A stretch of DNA of 64,000 nucleotides from Longispora sp047121295 (GTDB lineage Bacteria; Actinomycetota; Actinomycetes; Mycobacteriales; Micromonosporaceae), in NCBI RefSeq assembly GCF_047121295.1, contig NZ_CP139447.1, forward strand, positions 7,006,001 to 7,070,000, given 5' to 3'. The notes under the pieces were generated by a model, which saw only the letters and a program-made list of their open reading frames with translations, ran no database searches and was not told the DNA's origin. The position numbers and the translations under genes are program-made. This document shows positions 46,141-57,838 of this stretch, piece by piece; position 1 is the first letter of the stretch; every line of letters begins with the position of its first letter.

Positions 46141-47391
46141 CTACAGAACAGCCAGGTCAACGGCCTCCGCCATCACCCGCTTACCCAGGTCGTTCGGGTG
46201 GATATGGTCCCCGGCGTCGTACGCCCCCAGCAGCGCGTCCGGGTTCGCCGGATCCGCCAGCGCCCGATCGAGGTCCACCACCCCGTCGAACTCCCCACCG
46301 CCCCGGATCCAGTCGTTCACCGCGTCGCGGACCCCCTCGTTGGCCGGGGTGTCGTACCCGAACTCGTTGCCCTTCATCGGCAGGATCGTCGCGCCGACCA
46401 CCCGCACCCCACGGGCGTGCGCGGCCCGGATCAGCGCCCGGTACCCGGCGATCAGGTCCGCCGCGCCCACCACCGGGGCCGGCGCGCCGCAGCCGAAGTC
46501 GAGGCCGCCCATCCCGATGTCGTTGATCCCCTCCAGCACGAGCACGGTCCGCACCCCGGGCCGGTCCAGCGCGTCCCGGCCGGACCGGGTGAGCCCGCCG
46601 TCCCCGAAGCAGTCGGAGTCGCCGAGCAGCCGGTTGCCGTTGATCCCGGCGTTGGACACGGCCAGCGGCCGGCCGGCGGCGACCAGCCGGTCGGCGAGCA
46701 GGTCGGGGTAGCGGTGCGCGCCGTCGGAGGAGCCGGCCCCGTCGGTGATCGAGTCACCCAGCGCGACGACCGTGCCCTGGGCCTTCACCGGGCCGCCGGC
46801 CACCTCGACCCCGTTGAGGTAGTAGTAGGAATGGCTGTCGGAGTCGGTGTACGCCGCCCCGTCCGAGTCCCACCGGTGGTCCCCGGCGGCCCGGTAACTG
46901 GTGGTCAGGCCGTACTCGTGGAAGGTGGCCCGGCCGGTCGGCGCCGCGAAGTACAGGGTCACCGTGAGGCTGTCCAGCGCCGACGTGTTGAGGTAGGTCT
47001 CGTCGGACACCAGCTGCTGCCCGGCCGGGACCGTGGTCGACGGCCGGTAGCCGAAGGTCAGCGGCCGCTGCGTGCCCGGCCTGACCGCCGCGCCCCCGGC
47101 CGACCGCGCGACCGTCGCGCCGGTGACCCGGAGCGGACTGGTTCCGTACACGTTGGACAGCCTGATCCGGACCCGCGACCCCCCGGCGGCGACCCGGACG
47201 ACCTGCCGGACGGACTGGTTGCTGAAGCCCTCGACCGACCAGTTGTTCCCGGACCATTCGTTGCCGGGCTGCGGCCGCTGGACAGCCGTGCCCCAGCTGG
47301 TGACCCACGGATCCCGGCCGGCGGAGGCTGCGCCGGGCGCCACGAGGGCCCCGACGATGGCAAGTGACGCGATTGCTGCGATGCGTTTCAT
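46141..47391 (-). CDS. Secreted SGNH/GDSL-family esterase or lipase
   Basis: The 416-residue protein has a clear Sec signal peptide (MKRIAAIASLAIVGALVAPG ending ASA). An N-terminal beta domain of about 170 residues begins DPWVTSWGTAVQRP. The SGNH hydrolase domain follows, with the catalytic Ser in VVALGDSITDGAGS, Gly/Asn blocks NAGINGNRLLGD and LEGINDIGMG, and the Asp/His pair in DHIHPNDLG. Such enzymes cleave acyl or acetyl esters of lipids or polysaccharides. The gene stands alone between two copies of a direct repeat. Confidence 0.9.
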   Translation of the reverse strand: MKRIAAIASLAIVGALVAPGAASAGRDPWVTSWGTAVQRPQPGNEWSGNNWSVEGFSNQSVRQVVRVAAGGSRVRIRLSNVYGTSPLRVTGATVARSAGGAAVRPGTQRPLTFGYRPSTTVPAGQQLVSDETYLNTSALDSLTVTLYFAAPTGRATFHEYGLTTSYRAAGDHRWDSDGAAYTDSDSHSYYYLNGVEVAGGPVKAQGTVVALGDSITDGAGSSDGAHRYPDLLADRLVAAGRPLAVSNAGINGNRLLGDSDCFGDGGLTRSGRDALDRPGVRTVLVLEGINDIGMGGLDFGCGAPAPVVGAADLIAGYRALIRAAHARGVRVVGATILPMKGNEFGYDTPANEGVRDAVNDWIRGGGEFDGVVDLDRALADPANPDALLGAYDAGDHIHPNDLGKRVMAEAVDLAVL

Positions 47392-47704
47392 GCCGCCACT
47401 GTCGAGCCGCCCGGTAACGATCAGCGGCGCTGCTCGGTAACGGGGAGCTCACACCCATCGTCGAGCCCGAATATCCGCAGCTCACAGCATTCCGCTGCGA
47501 CGATGATGAGACCCGGAACGGACCGGACCGACCGGTCAAACCCCGAAAAACATCAGACGGTTACGCCGCGCCCCCGACCCGCCAGCGCCGGCCGGTCCGT
47601 AGGCCCGCCCAAGATCACCGTTAGCGGCCAGAACAGGCAGCCGGACTGCGCGTTCCGGCCGCGAACAGCGATCATGACGTCCGCCCACCCCAAGCCACAC
47701 GGCC
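47392..47704. other. 313-nt intergenic region between SGNH gene and rsmI
   Basis: No credible gene is seen. It carries the right copy of the 19-nt direct repeat (47552-47570) and the presumed promoter region of the SGNH hydrolase gene; no clear promoter elements could be assigned. Confidence 0.5.
47552..47570. repeat. Right copy of 19-nt direct repeat flanking the SGNH hydrolase gene
   Basis: Identical to 45948-45966 and in the same orientation, about 1.6 kb apart. Confidence 0.75.
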
Positions 47705-48541
47705 TCACCCCGAGCTGACCACCAGGTTGTACACCTCTCGCCGCGACAACCCGTGCAACGAAGCCACCTCCGCCGCCGCGTCCCGCTTGGAAGTCCCGGA
47801 CGCGACCCGCTCCGCCACCAGCGCCAACAACTCCTCGTCGGTAGGCCGCCCCGTCGACCCCACGAACCCCGACACCACGAGCGTGATCTCGCCGCGCGGC
47901 CCGTTCTGCTCGGCCCAAGCGGCGAGCTCGCCGAGGGTGCCCCGGCGTACCTCCTCGTAGGTCTTCGTCAGCTCCCGGCACACGGCCGCCTCGCGGTCGG
48001 CGCCGAACGCCCCGGCCAGGTCGCGCAGGGCCCCGGAGATCCGGTGCGTCGACTCGAAGAAGACCAGGGTGCGCTCCTCGGTGGCGAGCTTGCCGACCAC
48101 GGCGCGGCGTTCGGCCATCTTCCGGGGCAGGAACCCCTCGAAGCAGAACCGGTCGCACGGCAGCCCCGACACCGCCAGCGCCGTGGTGACCGCGCTCGGC
48201 CCGGGGGCCACGGTCACCGGGATGCCGGCGTCGATGGCGGCCCGGACCAGCCGGTAGCCGGGGTCGGAGACGCTGGGCATGCCACCGTCGGTGACGAGGG
48301 CAACGGTCTGGCCGGCGACCATCGCAGCCGTCAGGTCGGGGGTGCGCAGCTCCTCGTTGCCCTCGAAATAAGAAATGATCTTCGCGTTGAGTTCCACGCC
48401 GAGATCCTTGGCCAGCCTGAGCAGTCTGCGGGTGTCCTCCGCAGCGATCACATCGGCGTGGGCGAGCGCGTCGGCCAGCCGTGGCGACGCGTCCCCCGTG
48501 TTCCCCAGCGGCGCGCCAACCAGGACAAGTCGACCATTCAC
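47705..48541 (-). CDS. rsmI: 16S rRNA (cytidine1402-2'-O)-methyltransferase
   Basis: RsmI methylates C1402 of 16S rRNA in the ribosomal P site. From the GTG at 48541 the protein has 278 residues with the tetrapyrrole-methylase fold: RLVLVGAPLGNTGDASPRLA, AEDTRRLLRLAKDLG, TDGGMPSVSDPGYRLV and APGPSAVTTALAVSGLP. A C-terminal RsmI HTH-like tail is present (SRREVYNLVVSSG). It diverges from the mannosyltransferase gene, as in mycobacteria (Rv1003/Rv1002c). Confidence 0.95.
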   Translation of the reverse strand: MNGRLVLVGAPLGNTGDASPRLADALAHADVIAAEDTRRLLRLAKDLGVELNAKIISYFEGNEELRTPDLTAAMVAGQTVALVTDGGMPSVSDPGYRLVRAAIDAGIPVTVAPGPSAVTTALAVSGLPCDRFCFEGFLPRKMAERRAVVGKLATEERTLVFFESTHRISGALRDLAGAFGADREAAVCRELTKTYEEVRRGTLGELAAWAEQNGPRGEITLVVSGFVGSTGRPTDEELLALVAERVASGTSKRDAAAEVASLHGLSRREVYNLVVSSG

Positions 48542-48599
48542 CCGTAACCCCCTGCTGTTGTACTCCCCAACGGCCCCACCCACAGCCTACGATCGTGCG

Positions 48600-50096
48600 G
48601 TGGCAGTGACCGAGACGACGCCCCCCGCCGACGAACAGGCTCTGCCTGAGGCCGTCCGCAGGCGTCTAACCCCGCTGATCCCGCGCGACCCGATCTCGTG
48701 GATCTGGACCGCGGCGGTGGCGCTGATCGCCGCCGTGCTCCGGCTCGTGGGGTTGACCACGCCGAGGGGCAAGATCTTCGACGAGGTGTACTACGCCACG
48801 GACGCCCACAGCCTCCTCGTCCACGGCTTCGAGTGGGACGACAAGAACAACGGGCCGGCGTTCGTCGTGCACCCGCCGCTGGGCAAGTGGTGCATCGCGC
48901 TCGGCGAGAAGCTGTTCGGCGACAACGAGTTCGGCTGGCGGATCGCGTCCGTGGTCGCGGGGGTGGCCGCCGTCGTGGTGATCACCCGGCTGGCCCGGCG
49001 GATGTTCGGCTCGACCGTGCTGGGCTGCGCGGCCGGGCTCCTGATGACGCTCGACGGGTTCCAGTTCGTGCTGGCCCGGACCGCGCTGCTGGACATCTTC
49101 CTGCTCACGTTCGTGGTCGCGTCGTTCGCGTGCCTGGTGGCCGACCGGGACCAGCGCCGGGGCCGGTGGGCCGCCGCGCTGGAGGCCGGCCGGAAGCGGC
49201 CCGCGTTCCAGATCGCCTGGTGGCGGATCGGCAGCGCCGTGCTGCTCGGCTGCGCGCTGGCGACGAAGTGGAGCGCCGTCTGGTACGCGATCGCGTACGT
49301 CGTCATGATCGTGTGCTGGGAGGTCAGCGCCCGCCGCTCGGGCGGCGAGAAGCAGCCCGTCGTCGAGGGCCTGCTGTCCGGGATCGGCTGGGCCGCCACC
49401 TACACGATCGTCACCATGACGGTGTACGTGACCACGTGGACCGGCTGGCTGCGCAGCGACAACGCCTACGACCGGCACTGGCTGGCCTCGCAGGGCAAGG
49501 ACGAGCCGGCGTTCTTCGGCCCGCTGTACAACCTGTACCAGTACCACCGGGCCGCGCTGGACTTCCACACCGGACTGGAGGCCTCGCACCCCTACCAGTC
49601 GTGGCCGATGCAGTGGCTGCTGCTGAGCCGGCCGGTGGCGTTCCACTACTCGGGCGACCCCGGGTGCGGGGCGGCGCAGTGCTCGTCGGAGGTGCTGCTC
49701 CTGGGCACGCCGCTGCTGTGGTGGTCCTTCGTTCCCGCGCTGCTCGGCGTGATCTACCTGGGCATCAGCCGGCGGGACTGGCGGGCGTGGCCGATCCTCG
49801 CGGGCGGCCTGCTCGGCATCGTGCCGTGGCTCGCCTTCGGCAACCGGACGATGTTCTACTTCTACGCCGCCCCGAGCGAGCCGTTCCTCATTCTCGCCGT
49901 CACGTTCGTTCTCGGCGCGATCGTCGGCACCGGCGCGGCGAACACGACGAGACGCACGGTGGGCGCCATCGTGGCGGGCGGTTACATCGGCCTCGTCGCG
50001 ATCTGTTTCGCGTATTTCTATCCGATCTACACCGGACGGTTGATCACGTATGCGTCCTGGTGGGCCCGGATGTGGCTAGGTAATCACTGGGTGTAG
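48600..50096 (+). CDS. pmt: Dolichyl/polyprenyl-phosphate-mannose protein O-mannosyltransferase
   Basis: Pmt (GT39) transfers mannose from polyprenyl-phosphomannose to Ser/Thr of secreted proteins. The 498-residue protein has about ten membrane segments, the catalytic acidic pair in the first extracytoplasmic loop (KIFDEVYYATDAH), VHPPLGKWCIALGEKLFG and TLDGFQFVLARTALLDIFLL. The GTG at 48600 is chosen; a GTG two codons later is also possible, and neither has a strong ribosome site. The many Ser/Thr/Pro-rich secreted proteins of this window (GH26-like lipoproteins, chitinase) are plausible substrates. Confidence 0.94.
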   Translation: MAVTETTPPADEQALPEAVRRRLTPLIPRDPISWIWTAAVALIAAVLRLVGLTTPRGKIFDEVYYATDAHSLLVHGFEWDDKNNGPAFVVHPPLGKWCIALGEKLFGDNEFGWRIASVVAGVAAVVVITRLARRMFGSTVLGCAAGLLMTLDGFQFVLARTALLDIFLLTFVVASFACLVADRDQRRGRWAAALEAGRKRPAFQIAWWRIGSAVLLGCALATKWSAVWYAIAYVVMIVCWEVSARRSGGEKQPVVEGLLSGIGWAATYTIVTMTVYVTTWTGWLRSDNAYDRHWLASQGKDEPAFFGPLYNLYQYHRAALDFHTGLEASHPYQSWPMQWLLLSRPVAFHYSGDPGCGAAQCSSEVLLLGTPLLWWSFVPALLGVIYLGISRRDWRAWPILAGGLLGIVPWLAFGNRTMFYFYAAPSEPFLILAVTFVLGAIVGTGAANTTRRTVGAIVAGGYIGLVAICFAYFYPIYTGRLITYASWWARMWLGNHWV

Positions 50097-50109
50097 TTCC
50101 GCGATAGGC

Positions 50110-50146
50110 AGCGCGTCGCCCCCACCGGGGGCGGCGCGCTTTCTTG
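50110..50146 (+). terminator. Terminator after pmt
   Basis: A 14-bp stem (AGCGCGTCGCCCCC / GGGGGCGGCGCGCT, one wobble) with loop ACC is followed by TTCTTG, 13 nt after the pmt stop. Confidence 0.85.
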
Positions 50147-50157
50147 TGCCACATTCA

Positions 50158-50187
50158 TTGCCATCCACATAGGGGGACGTGTATACC
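50158..50187 (+). promoter_or_regulatory. Possible chitinase promoter
   Basis: TTGCCA and TATACC are separated by 18 nt, about 40 nt before the chitinase ATG. The leader after it is AT-rich (TTAGGTTTCTTAACAGTTAG). No DasR-type or known chitinase operator was recognised. Confidence 0.35.
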
Positions 50188-50226
50188 TTTCAATACTTAG
50201 GTTTCTTAACAGTTAGGGACCGGCAC

Positions 50227-52164
<1,938 letters not shown>

Positions 52165-52208
52165 TGCGCTGACCCGCGCCGCCGGTCCCTCCCGGCGGCG
52201 CGTCAGAG

Positions 52209-52240
52209 GAGGTGGCCTCCGGGATTCCGGGGGCCACCTC
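52209..52240 (+). terminator. Terminator after the chitinase gene
   Basis: A 14-bp stem with one G-T wobble (GAGGTGGCCTCCGG / CCGGGGGCCACCTC) and loop GATT starts 44 nt after the stop. Confidence 0.6.
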
Positions 52241-52395
52241 CGCGTGTGCCGACCTGCCGCCAGGTGACGGCGGGTGGTCGTCCGTGATACATAGAGGAGT
52301 CGAGAGTGGGGTCCCGGTTGTGCCCGACGCTCGACGAGACCGGGTGCGGGTGGAGGCGCCAACCGATGGCCCGCCCCCGGTCGCCCAGCCCGGGG

Positions 52396-53778
52396 TCAGC
52401 CCTTGATGGCCATGATCCAGGAGTAGAGACCCCAGACCCACGCGGCCAGCGGCACCACGGCCAGGATCAGCAGGATCTCGAAGATGTCCAGCGTGCGGCC
52501 CCACACCGGGGAGATCCGCTTGCCGGCGACGCCCAGCCCGTACACCAGGCTGATGCCCGCGACGACCAGCAGCCCGACCAGCACCCCGACCAGCCGGAGC
52601 AGCGCCGAGCTGGCCGAGAACGTGGCCACCGCGACCAGGGCCAGCCCGACGGCGCCGGTGACCATCAGCGGCACCCGCTGCAGCCAGCCGGCGAACACCC
52701 GGGACTGGGTGAGCAGCACCAGGGACATCACGAGGCCGAGCAGCACGCCCGGCATGCCGCCGCCGAGGATCACCAGGCCGAGGACGCCCAGCGCGGTGGC
52801 GGCGATCCCGCCGAGCAGCCCGGCGAGGTAGCGGTCGGCGGTGTCGGCGCCCCGGCGGACCTTCGCGCCGTCCACGGACTCGGTGTCGTTGCGCAGGTCG
52901 GCGGGCCCGGACGGCACGGAGGGCATGGGCAGCTTCGCCAGCCGGTACGCGTTCATCGGCAGCGACGGCAGCGCCAGCACCAGGATCGCGGCGACGATCG
53001 CGGCGCCCCCGGCGGCGGTGACGCCCCCGAAGAGCACGCCGGCCAGCGACCCGAGCAGGAACATGAACGCGACGATCGCGGCCCCGACGAACACCGGGGC
53101 GGCGTCCCCGACCGCCATGGCCGCGAGCAGCACGAACAGCACCATGGCGGTCGCGCCGATCACGGCGTTCAGCGCGGTGAGCCCGGCCAGGGACGGCGCG
53201 AGGAGGAGCAGGCCGCCCACCGTGCCGTACGCAGCGCCGACCAGCCCGCACGCCGCGCCCACCATGCTGTCCCCCACCGCGCGGGACATCACGGTCGCGA
53301 GCACGACGAGCAGCACGCCCAGGCCGAGGCCGACCGCGCCGGCCGCCAGGGTCGAGCCGGAGAACAGCAGCGCGAGCAGGCCGCCGGCCAGCGCCGCGAT
53401 GCCCAGGCTGACCGAATAGCGCCGGGTGTGCGAGAGCCGCCACTTGCCGCCCCGGTCCACGGTGGCGTTGGCGACGGCGTCGACCGCGTCGTCGTACACG
53501 TAGTCGGGGGCCACCTGGGAGCGCGGCGTCAGGTAGAGGATCTCCCCGTCGCGCAGCTCGAGCTGGGTGGCCGTCCGGCTGCTGTCGAGCACGTCGCCGC
53601 CGAGCCGGGACAGCACCCAGCCGCCCTGGGACGAACCGTCCTCGGCGAGGTCCGTGCCGGCGTATTGGAGCAACGTCGGCAGCATGTCCGCGAACGGGAC
53701 GTCACCGGGCAGCGAGATGTCCAGCCGGGATTTGGGTGCTTTTACGGTGATTCGACACAGCCCCGCCGTGACCGCCAT
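52396..53778 (-). CDS. eccD: Type VII secretion integral membrane protein EccD
   Basis: EccD forms the large membrane channel-like part of the type VII (ESX) core complex. The 460-residue protein has the N-terminal ubiquitin-like domain (CRITVKAPKSRLDISLPGDV to LRDGEILYLTPRS) and then about eleven hydrophobic segments, the family topology. The ATG at 53778 has GGGGATC upstream; an ATG five codons further upstream is less likely. It diverges from eccC across 95 nt. No EsxA/B, EccB, EccE or mycosin genes are in the window. Confidence 0.92.
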   Translation of the reverse strand: MAVTAGLCRITVKAPKSRLDISLPGDVPFADMLPTLLQYAGTDLAEDGSSQGGWVLSRLGGDVLDSSRTATQLELRDGEILYLTPRSQVAPDYVYDDAVDAVANATVDRGGKWRLSHTRRYSVSLGIAALAGGLLALLFSGSTLAAGAVGLGLGVLLVVLATVMSRAVGDSMVGAACGLVGAAYGTVGGLLLLAPSLAGLTALNAVIGATAMVLFVLLAAMAVGDAAPVFVGAAIVAFMFLLGSLAGVLFGGVTAAGGAAIVAAILVLALPSLPMNAYRLAKLPMPSVPSGPADLRNDTESVDGAKVRRGADTADRYLAGLLGGIAATALGVLGLVILGGGMPGVLLGLVMSLVLLTQSRVFAGWLQRVPLMVTGAVGLALVAVATFSASSALLRLVGVLVGLLVVAGISLVYGLGVAGKRISPVWGRTLDIFEILLILAVVPLAAWVWGLYSWIMAIKG

Positions 53779-53873
53779 CGATCCCCACTCCATTCCGTGC
53801 GCACTCCGACGGACCCCGTCCGTCAGCCTGACTTGCCGAGAGTACCTAGGATGTCCAAGTCCGAGGAGGTGGC

Positions 53874-56800
53874 ATGGGTACCGTCTTGTTCCGTAGACCC
53901 GCGCGGCAGGCCGGGCCGCAGATCCCCCGTGGGGAGCTGCTGCTCGAGTCGCCGCCCGATCTGCCGGAGCCCAACCCGAAGGGGCTCGGCCAGATCCTGA
54001 TGATCTTGCCGATGCTCGCGGGCATGGGCGCGATGATGTTCATGTACGCGGGCCGGGGCGGCGGCAACTCCGCGATGCCCTGGATCACCGGCGGCCTGTT
54101 CGGCATCTCGATGCTCGGCATGGGCATGAGCCAGTTCACCAGCGGCAGCGGCGAGAAGAAGGCCGAGCTCAACCACGCCCGCCGCGACTACATGCGCTAC
54201 CTGACCCAGATGCGCAAGCGGGCCCGCAAGGCCAGCACCCAGCAGCGCGAGGCGTTGCAGTGGCGCCAGCCCGAGCCGAACTCGCTGTGGTCGATCGCGG
54301 CGTCGTCGCGGCGCTGGGAGCGGCGGCCCCCGGACAACGACTTCGGCGAGACGCGGGTGGCGGTGGGCCCGCAGAAGCTCGCGATCCAGCTGATCACGCC
54401 CGAGACGAAACCGGTCGAGGACCTCGAGCCGATGAGCGCGATCGCGCTGCGCCGGTTCGTCCGGACCCACTCGACGGTGCCCGACGTGCCGATGGCGCTG
54501 TCGATCCGGTCGTTCAGCCGGCTGGTGTTCCGGGGCGAGCGCGCGGTCTCCACGGACCTGGTCCGGTCGATGCTGTGCCAGCTCGCGACGTTCCAGTCCC
54601 CCGAGGACCTGCAGATCGCCGTCGTGACCAACGCCCAGCGGGTCGCCGAGTGGTCCTGGGTGAAGTGGCTCCCGCACTCGCTGTACGAGCCGCAGAGCGA
54701 CGCCGCCGGCCCGCTCCGGATGGTGTTCAGCAGCCTGGAGGAGCTGGAGGACCTGCTCGGCGAGGAGGTCTCCGGCCGACCCCGGCACGCGCCGGACCAG
54801 AAGCCGATCATGACCCAGCCGCACCTCGTCGTCGTGCTGGACGGCGGCGAATCCTCGCCGAGCTGCCACCTGGCCGGCCAGGGGCTGCAGGGCACGACCG
54901 TGCTCGACCTGTCGGGCTTCACCCCCCGGCACGGCTGGCCCGGGCTGCTGCCGCTGGACGTCACGTCCACCTCGGTGCAGGGCGTGCGCGGCGAGCGGGT
55001 CATCCCGCTCGGCACCCCGGACCGGATGACGCTGGAGCAGGCCGAGGGCCTGGCCCGGCAGCTCGCGCCGTACCGGCTGTCGTTCCAGTCCACCGGCGGG
55101 GGCGACGAGGCGCTGAACGTGGCGACCGAGCTGCCCGAGCTGCTGGGCGTGGCCGACGCCGCCAAGGTGGACCCGCGCAAGAGCTGGCACCCCCGGCCCA
55201 ACCGCGAGAAGCTGCGCATCCCGCTCGGCGTCGGCCCGGACGGCGTCCCGGTCGACCTGGACATCAAGGAGGCCGCGCAGGAGGGCATGGGCCCGCACGG
55301 CCTGATCATCGGCGCGACCGGTTCCGGAAAGTCGGAGCTGCTGCGCACGATCGTCGCCGCGCTGGCGATCAACCACTCGTCCGAGGAGGTCAACTTCGTC
55401 CTCGTCGACTTCAAGGGTGGTGCGACGTTCGCCTCGCTGGACGTGCTGCCGCACACCAGCGCCGTGATCACCAACCTGTCCGACGAGCTGCCGATGGTCG
55501 ACCGGATGCAGGACGCCATCGCCGGCGAGATGACCCGGCGGCAGGAGCTGCTGCGCTCGGCGGGCAACTACGTCTCGCGGTACGAGTACGAGAAGGCCCG
55601 CCTCGCCGGCGAGCCCCTGGCCCCGCTGCCCAGCCTGCTGATGATCTGCGACGAGTTCTCCGAGATGCTCGTCGCGAAGCCCGACTTCATCGACCTGTTC
55701 GTCCAGATCGGACGGATCGGCCGGTCGATCGGCGTGCACCTCCTGCTGGCCTCCCAGCGGCTGGAGGAGGGCAAGCTGCGCGGCCTGGACACCTACCTGT
55801 CGTACCGGATCGGTCTGCGCACCTTCTCCGCCGTCGAGTCCCGGATCGTCCTCGGCGTCAACGACGCGTACGAGCTGCCCAACGCCCCCGGCCACGGCTA
55901 CCTGAAGTCGGACACGACGACGATGCACCGCTTCCGGGGCGCGTACGTCTCGGGCGCGTACCGGCCGACCGGCATCCAGGCCAAGTCGCACACGCTGCTC
56001 CAGCGCCGGATCGTCCCCTACGACGTGGCCTACGTGCCGATCCCGGAGGCCCCGGCCGACGTGCCTGTCGAGGTGGAGGTCGAGGAGGCGCACGGCAAGG
56101 AGACGTCGATGCTCGACGTGATCGTGGACAAGCTGCGCGGCCAGGGCCCGCCCGCCCACCAGGTGTGGCTGCCCCCGCTGTCGGAGCCGCCGACGATCGC
56201 CGAGCTGCTGCCGTCCCTGGTCACGGACCCGCAGCGCGGCCTGACCCCGGCGAACTGGAGCGGGGCCGGCCGGCTCGCGGTGCCCGTCGGCATCGTGGAC
56301 AAGCCGTTCGAGCAGCGCCGCGACCCGATGTACCTGGAGCTGGACGGCGCCGGTGGTCACGTCGTGATCGTCGGCGGCCCGCAGTCGGGCAAGTCCACGA
56401 TGCTCCGGTCGCTGCTGGTCTCGCTGGCGTTGACGCACACCCCGCGCGAGGCCCAGTTCTACTGCCTCGACTTCGGCGGTGGCACGCTGACCGCGCTGCG
56501 GGACCTTCCGCACGTGGGCGGGGTGTCCACCCGGATGGACATCGACGGCATCCGTCGGACGATCGCCGAGGTCACCTCGCTGCTCGACGCCCGGGAGGCC
56601 CGGTTCACGGCGCTGGGCATCGACTCGATGGCGACGTACCGGCGGCGGCGGAACGCTGGCGAGTTCGCCGACGACCCGTTCGGGGACGTGTTCCTGATCG
56701 TGGACGGCTGGGGCGCGTTCAAGCAGGAGTACGAGAACTTCGAGCAGACCTTCGCCAACCTCGGCAACCGGGGCCTCGGCTTCGGCGTGCACGTGGTGCT

Positions 56801-57833
56801 CACCGCGACCCGGTGGGCCGAGGTGCGGATGGCGATGCGCGACCTGTTCGGCACCAAGGTCGAGCTGCGGCTCGGCGACCCGGGCGAGTCGGAGCTGGAC
56901 CGCCGGGCGGCGATGAACGTGCCCGAGCGCACCCCGGGCCGGGGCGTCACGAAGGAGAAGCTGCACTTCCTCACGGCGATCCCCCGGATGGACGGCAAGA
57001 AGGTCGTCGACGACCTGTCCGAGGGCGTCGCGGCCCTGGTGGCCAACATCCGGGGCGCGTGGCCCGGCCAGCCGGCGCCGAAGGTCCGGCTGCTGCCGGA
57101 GCGGCTGCACATCTCCGAGCTGCCGAGGGTGGACGCCAAGGAGGGCATCCCGATCGGCATCAACGAGACGGCGCTGGCCCCGGTGCTGCTCGACATGGTC
57201 ACCGAGCCGCACCTGATCGTGTTCGGCGACGCCGAGTGCGGCAAGAGCAGCCTGCTGCGGCTGATCGGGCAGACCGTGACCCAGCAGTACACGCCGGACC
57301 AGGCTCGGCTCATCGTCGCCGACTACCGGCGGTCGCTGCTCGGCCAGTTCAACCCCGACCACCTGCTGGGGTACGCGCCGTCGGGCACCGCCCTGTCGGA
57401 CATCCTCGGCTCGGTCAAGGCCGCGATGGTGGACCGGATGCCCGGCCCGGACGTCACGCCCCAGCAGTTGCGCGACCGCAGCTGGTGGTACGGCCCCGAG
57501 GTCTTCCTCCTCATCGACGACTACGACCTGGTGGCGGGCGCAGGTGGCAACCCGTTGACGATCCTGTCGGAGTACCTGCCGCAGGCCCGCGACCTCGGGC
57601 TGCACCTGGTCATCACCCGACGGATGGGTGGCGCGAGCCGCGCGCTGTACGACCCGGTGATCCAGCGGCTCCGTGAGCTGGACTGCCCGGGCCTGATGAT
57701 GTCGGGCAACAAGGACGAGGGCGCGCTGTTCGGCAACCTCAAGCCGAGCCCGCTGCCGCCGGGCCGGGGCATGCTGGTGCGGCGTCGCGACGGCGCCAAC
57801 CTCATCCAGACGGCCTGGTCCGAGCCTGCCTAG
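53874..57833 (+). CDS. eccC: Type VII secretion FtsK/SpoIIIE-type ATPase EccC
   Basis: EccC is the motor ATPase that recognises and moves ESX substrates. The 1319-residue protein has two N-terminal membrane segments (LGQILMILPMLAGMGAMMFM; ITGGLFGISMLGMGMSQF) and three FtsK-like ATPase domains. Their Walker A motifs are GATGSGKSEL (about 480), GGPQSGKSTM (about 833) and GDAECGKSSL (about 1117), with Walker B stretches LLMICDEFSEM, VFLIVDGWG and VFLLIDDYD. EccCa and EccCb are fused in one chain. The ATG has a strong GGAGGTGG ribosome site. Confidence 0.96.
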   Translation: MGTVLFRRPARQAGPQIPRGELLLESPPDLPEPNPKGLGQILMILPMLAGMGAMMFMYAGRGGGNSAMPWITGGLFGISMLGMGMSQFTSGSGEKKAELNHARRDYMRYLTQMRKRARKASTQQREALQWRQPEPNSLWSIAASSRRWERRPPDNDFGETRVAVGPQKLAIQLITPETKPVEDLEPMSAIALRRFVRTHSTVPDVPMALSIRSFSRLVFRGERAVSTDLVRSMLCQLATFQSPEDLQIAVVTNAQRVAEWSWVKWLPHSLYEPQSDAAGPLRMVFSSLEELEDLLGEEVSGRPRHAPDQKPIMTQPHLVVVLDGGESSPSCHLAGQGLQGTTVLDLSGFTPRHGWPGLLPLDVTSTSVQGVRGERVIPLGTPDRMTLEQAEGLARQLAPYRLSFQSTGGGDEALNVATELPELLGVADAAKVDPRKSWHPRPNREKLRIPLGVGPDGVPVDLDIKEAAQEGMGPHGLIIGATGSGKSELLRTIVAALAINHSSEEVNFVLVDFKGGATFASLDVLPHTSAVITNLSDELPMVDRMQDAIAGEMTRRQELLRSAGNYVSRYEYEKARLAGEPLAPLPSLLMICDEFSEMLVAKPDFIDLFVQIGRIGRSIGVHLLLASQRLEEGKLRGLDTYLSYRIGLRTFSAVESRIVLGVNDAYELPNAPGHGYLKSDTTTMHRFRGAYVSGAYRPTGIQAKSHTLLQRRIVPYDVAYVPIPEAPADVPVEVEVEEAHGKETSMLDVIVDKLRGQGPPAHQVWLPPLSEPPTIAELLPSLVTDPQRGLTPANWSGAGRLAVPVGIVDKPFEQRRDPMYLELDGAGGHVVIVGGPQSGKSTMLRSLLVSLALTHTPREAQFYCLDFGGGTLTALRDLPHVGGVSTRMDIDGIRRTIAEVTSLLDAREARFTALGIDSMATYRRRRNAGEFADDPFGDVFLIVDGWGAFKQEYENFEQTFANLGNRGLGFGVHVVLTATRWAEVRMAMRDLFGTKVELRLGDPGESELDRRAAMNVPERTPGRGVTKEKLHFLTAIPRMDGKKVVDDLSEGVAALVANIRGAWPGQPAPKVRLLPERLHISELPRVDAKEGIPIGINETALAPVLLDMVTEPHLIVFGDAECGKSSLLRLIGQTVTQQYTPDQARLIVADYRRSLLGQFNPDHLLGYAPSGTALSDILGSVKAAMVDRMPGPDVTPQQLRDRSWWYGPEVFLLIDDYDLVAGAGGNPLTILSEYLPQARDLGLHLVITRRMGGASRALYDPVIQRLRELDCPGLMMSGNKDEGALFGNLKPSPLPPGRGMLVRRRDGANLIQTAWSEPA

Positions 57834-57838
57834 CGGGG

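Noticed and set aside
53823..57605. A 1260-codon open frame on the minus strand across eccC
   Set aside because: It is antisense to the clear EccC frame, very rich in Arg/His/Gly with no domain, and arises from high GC content.
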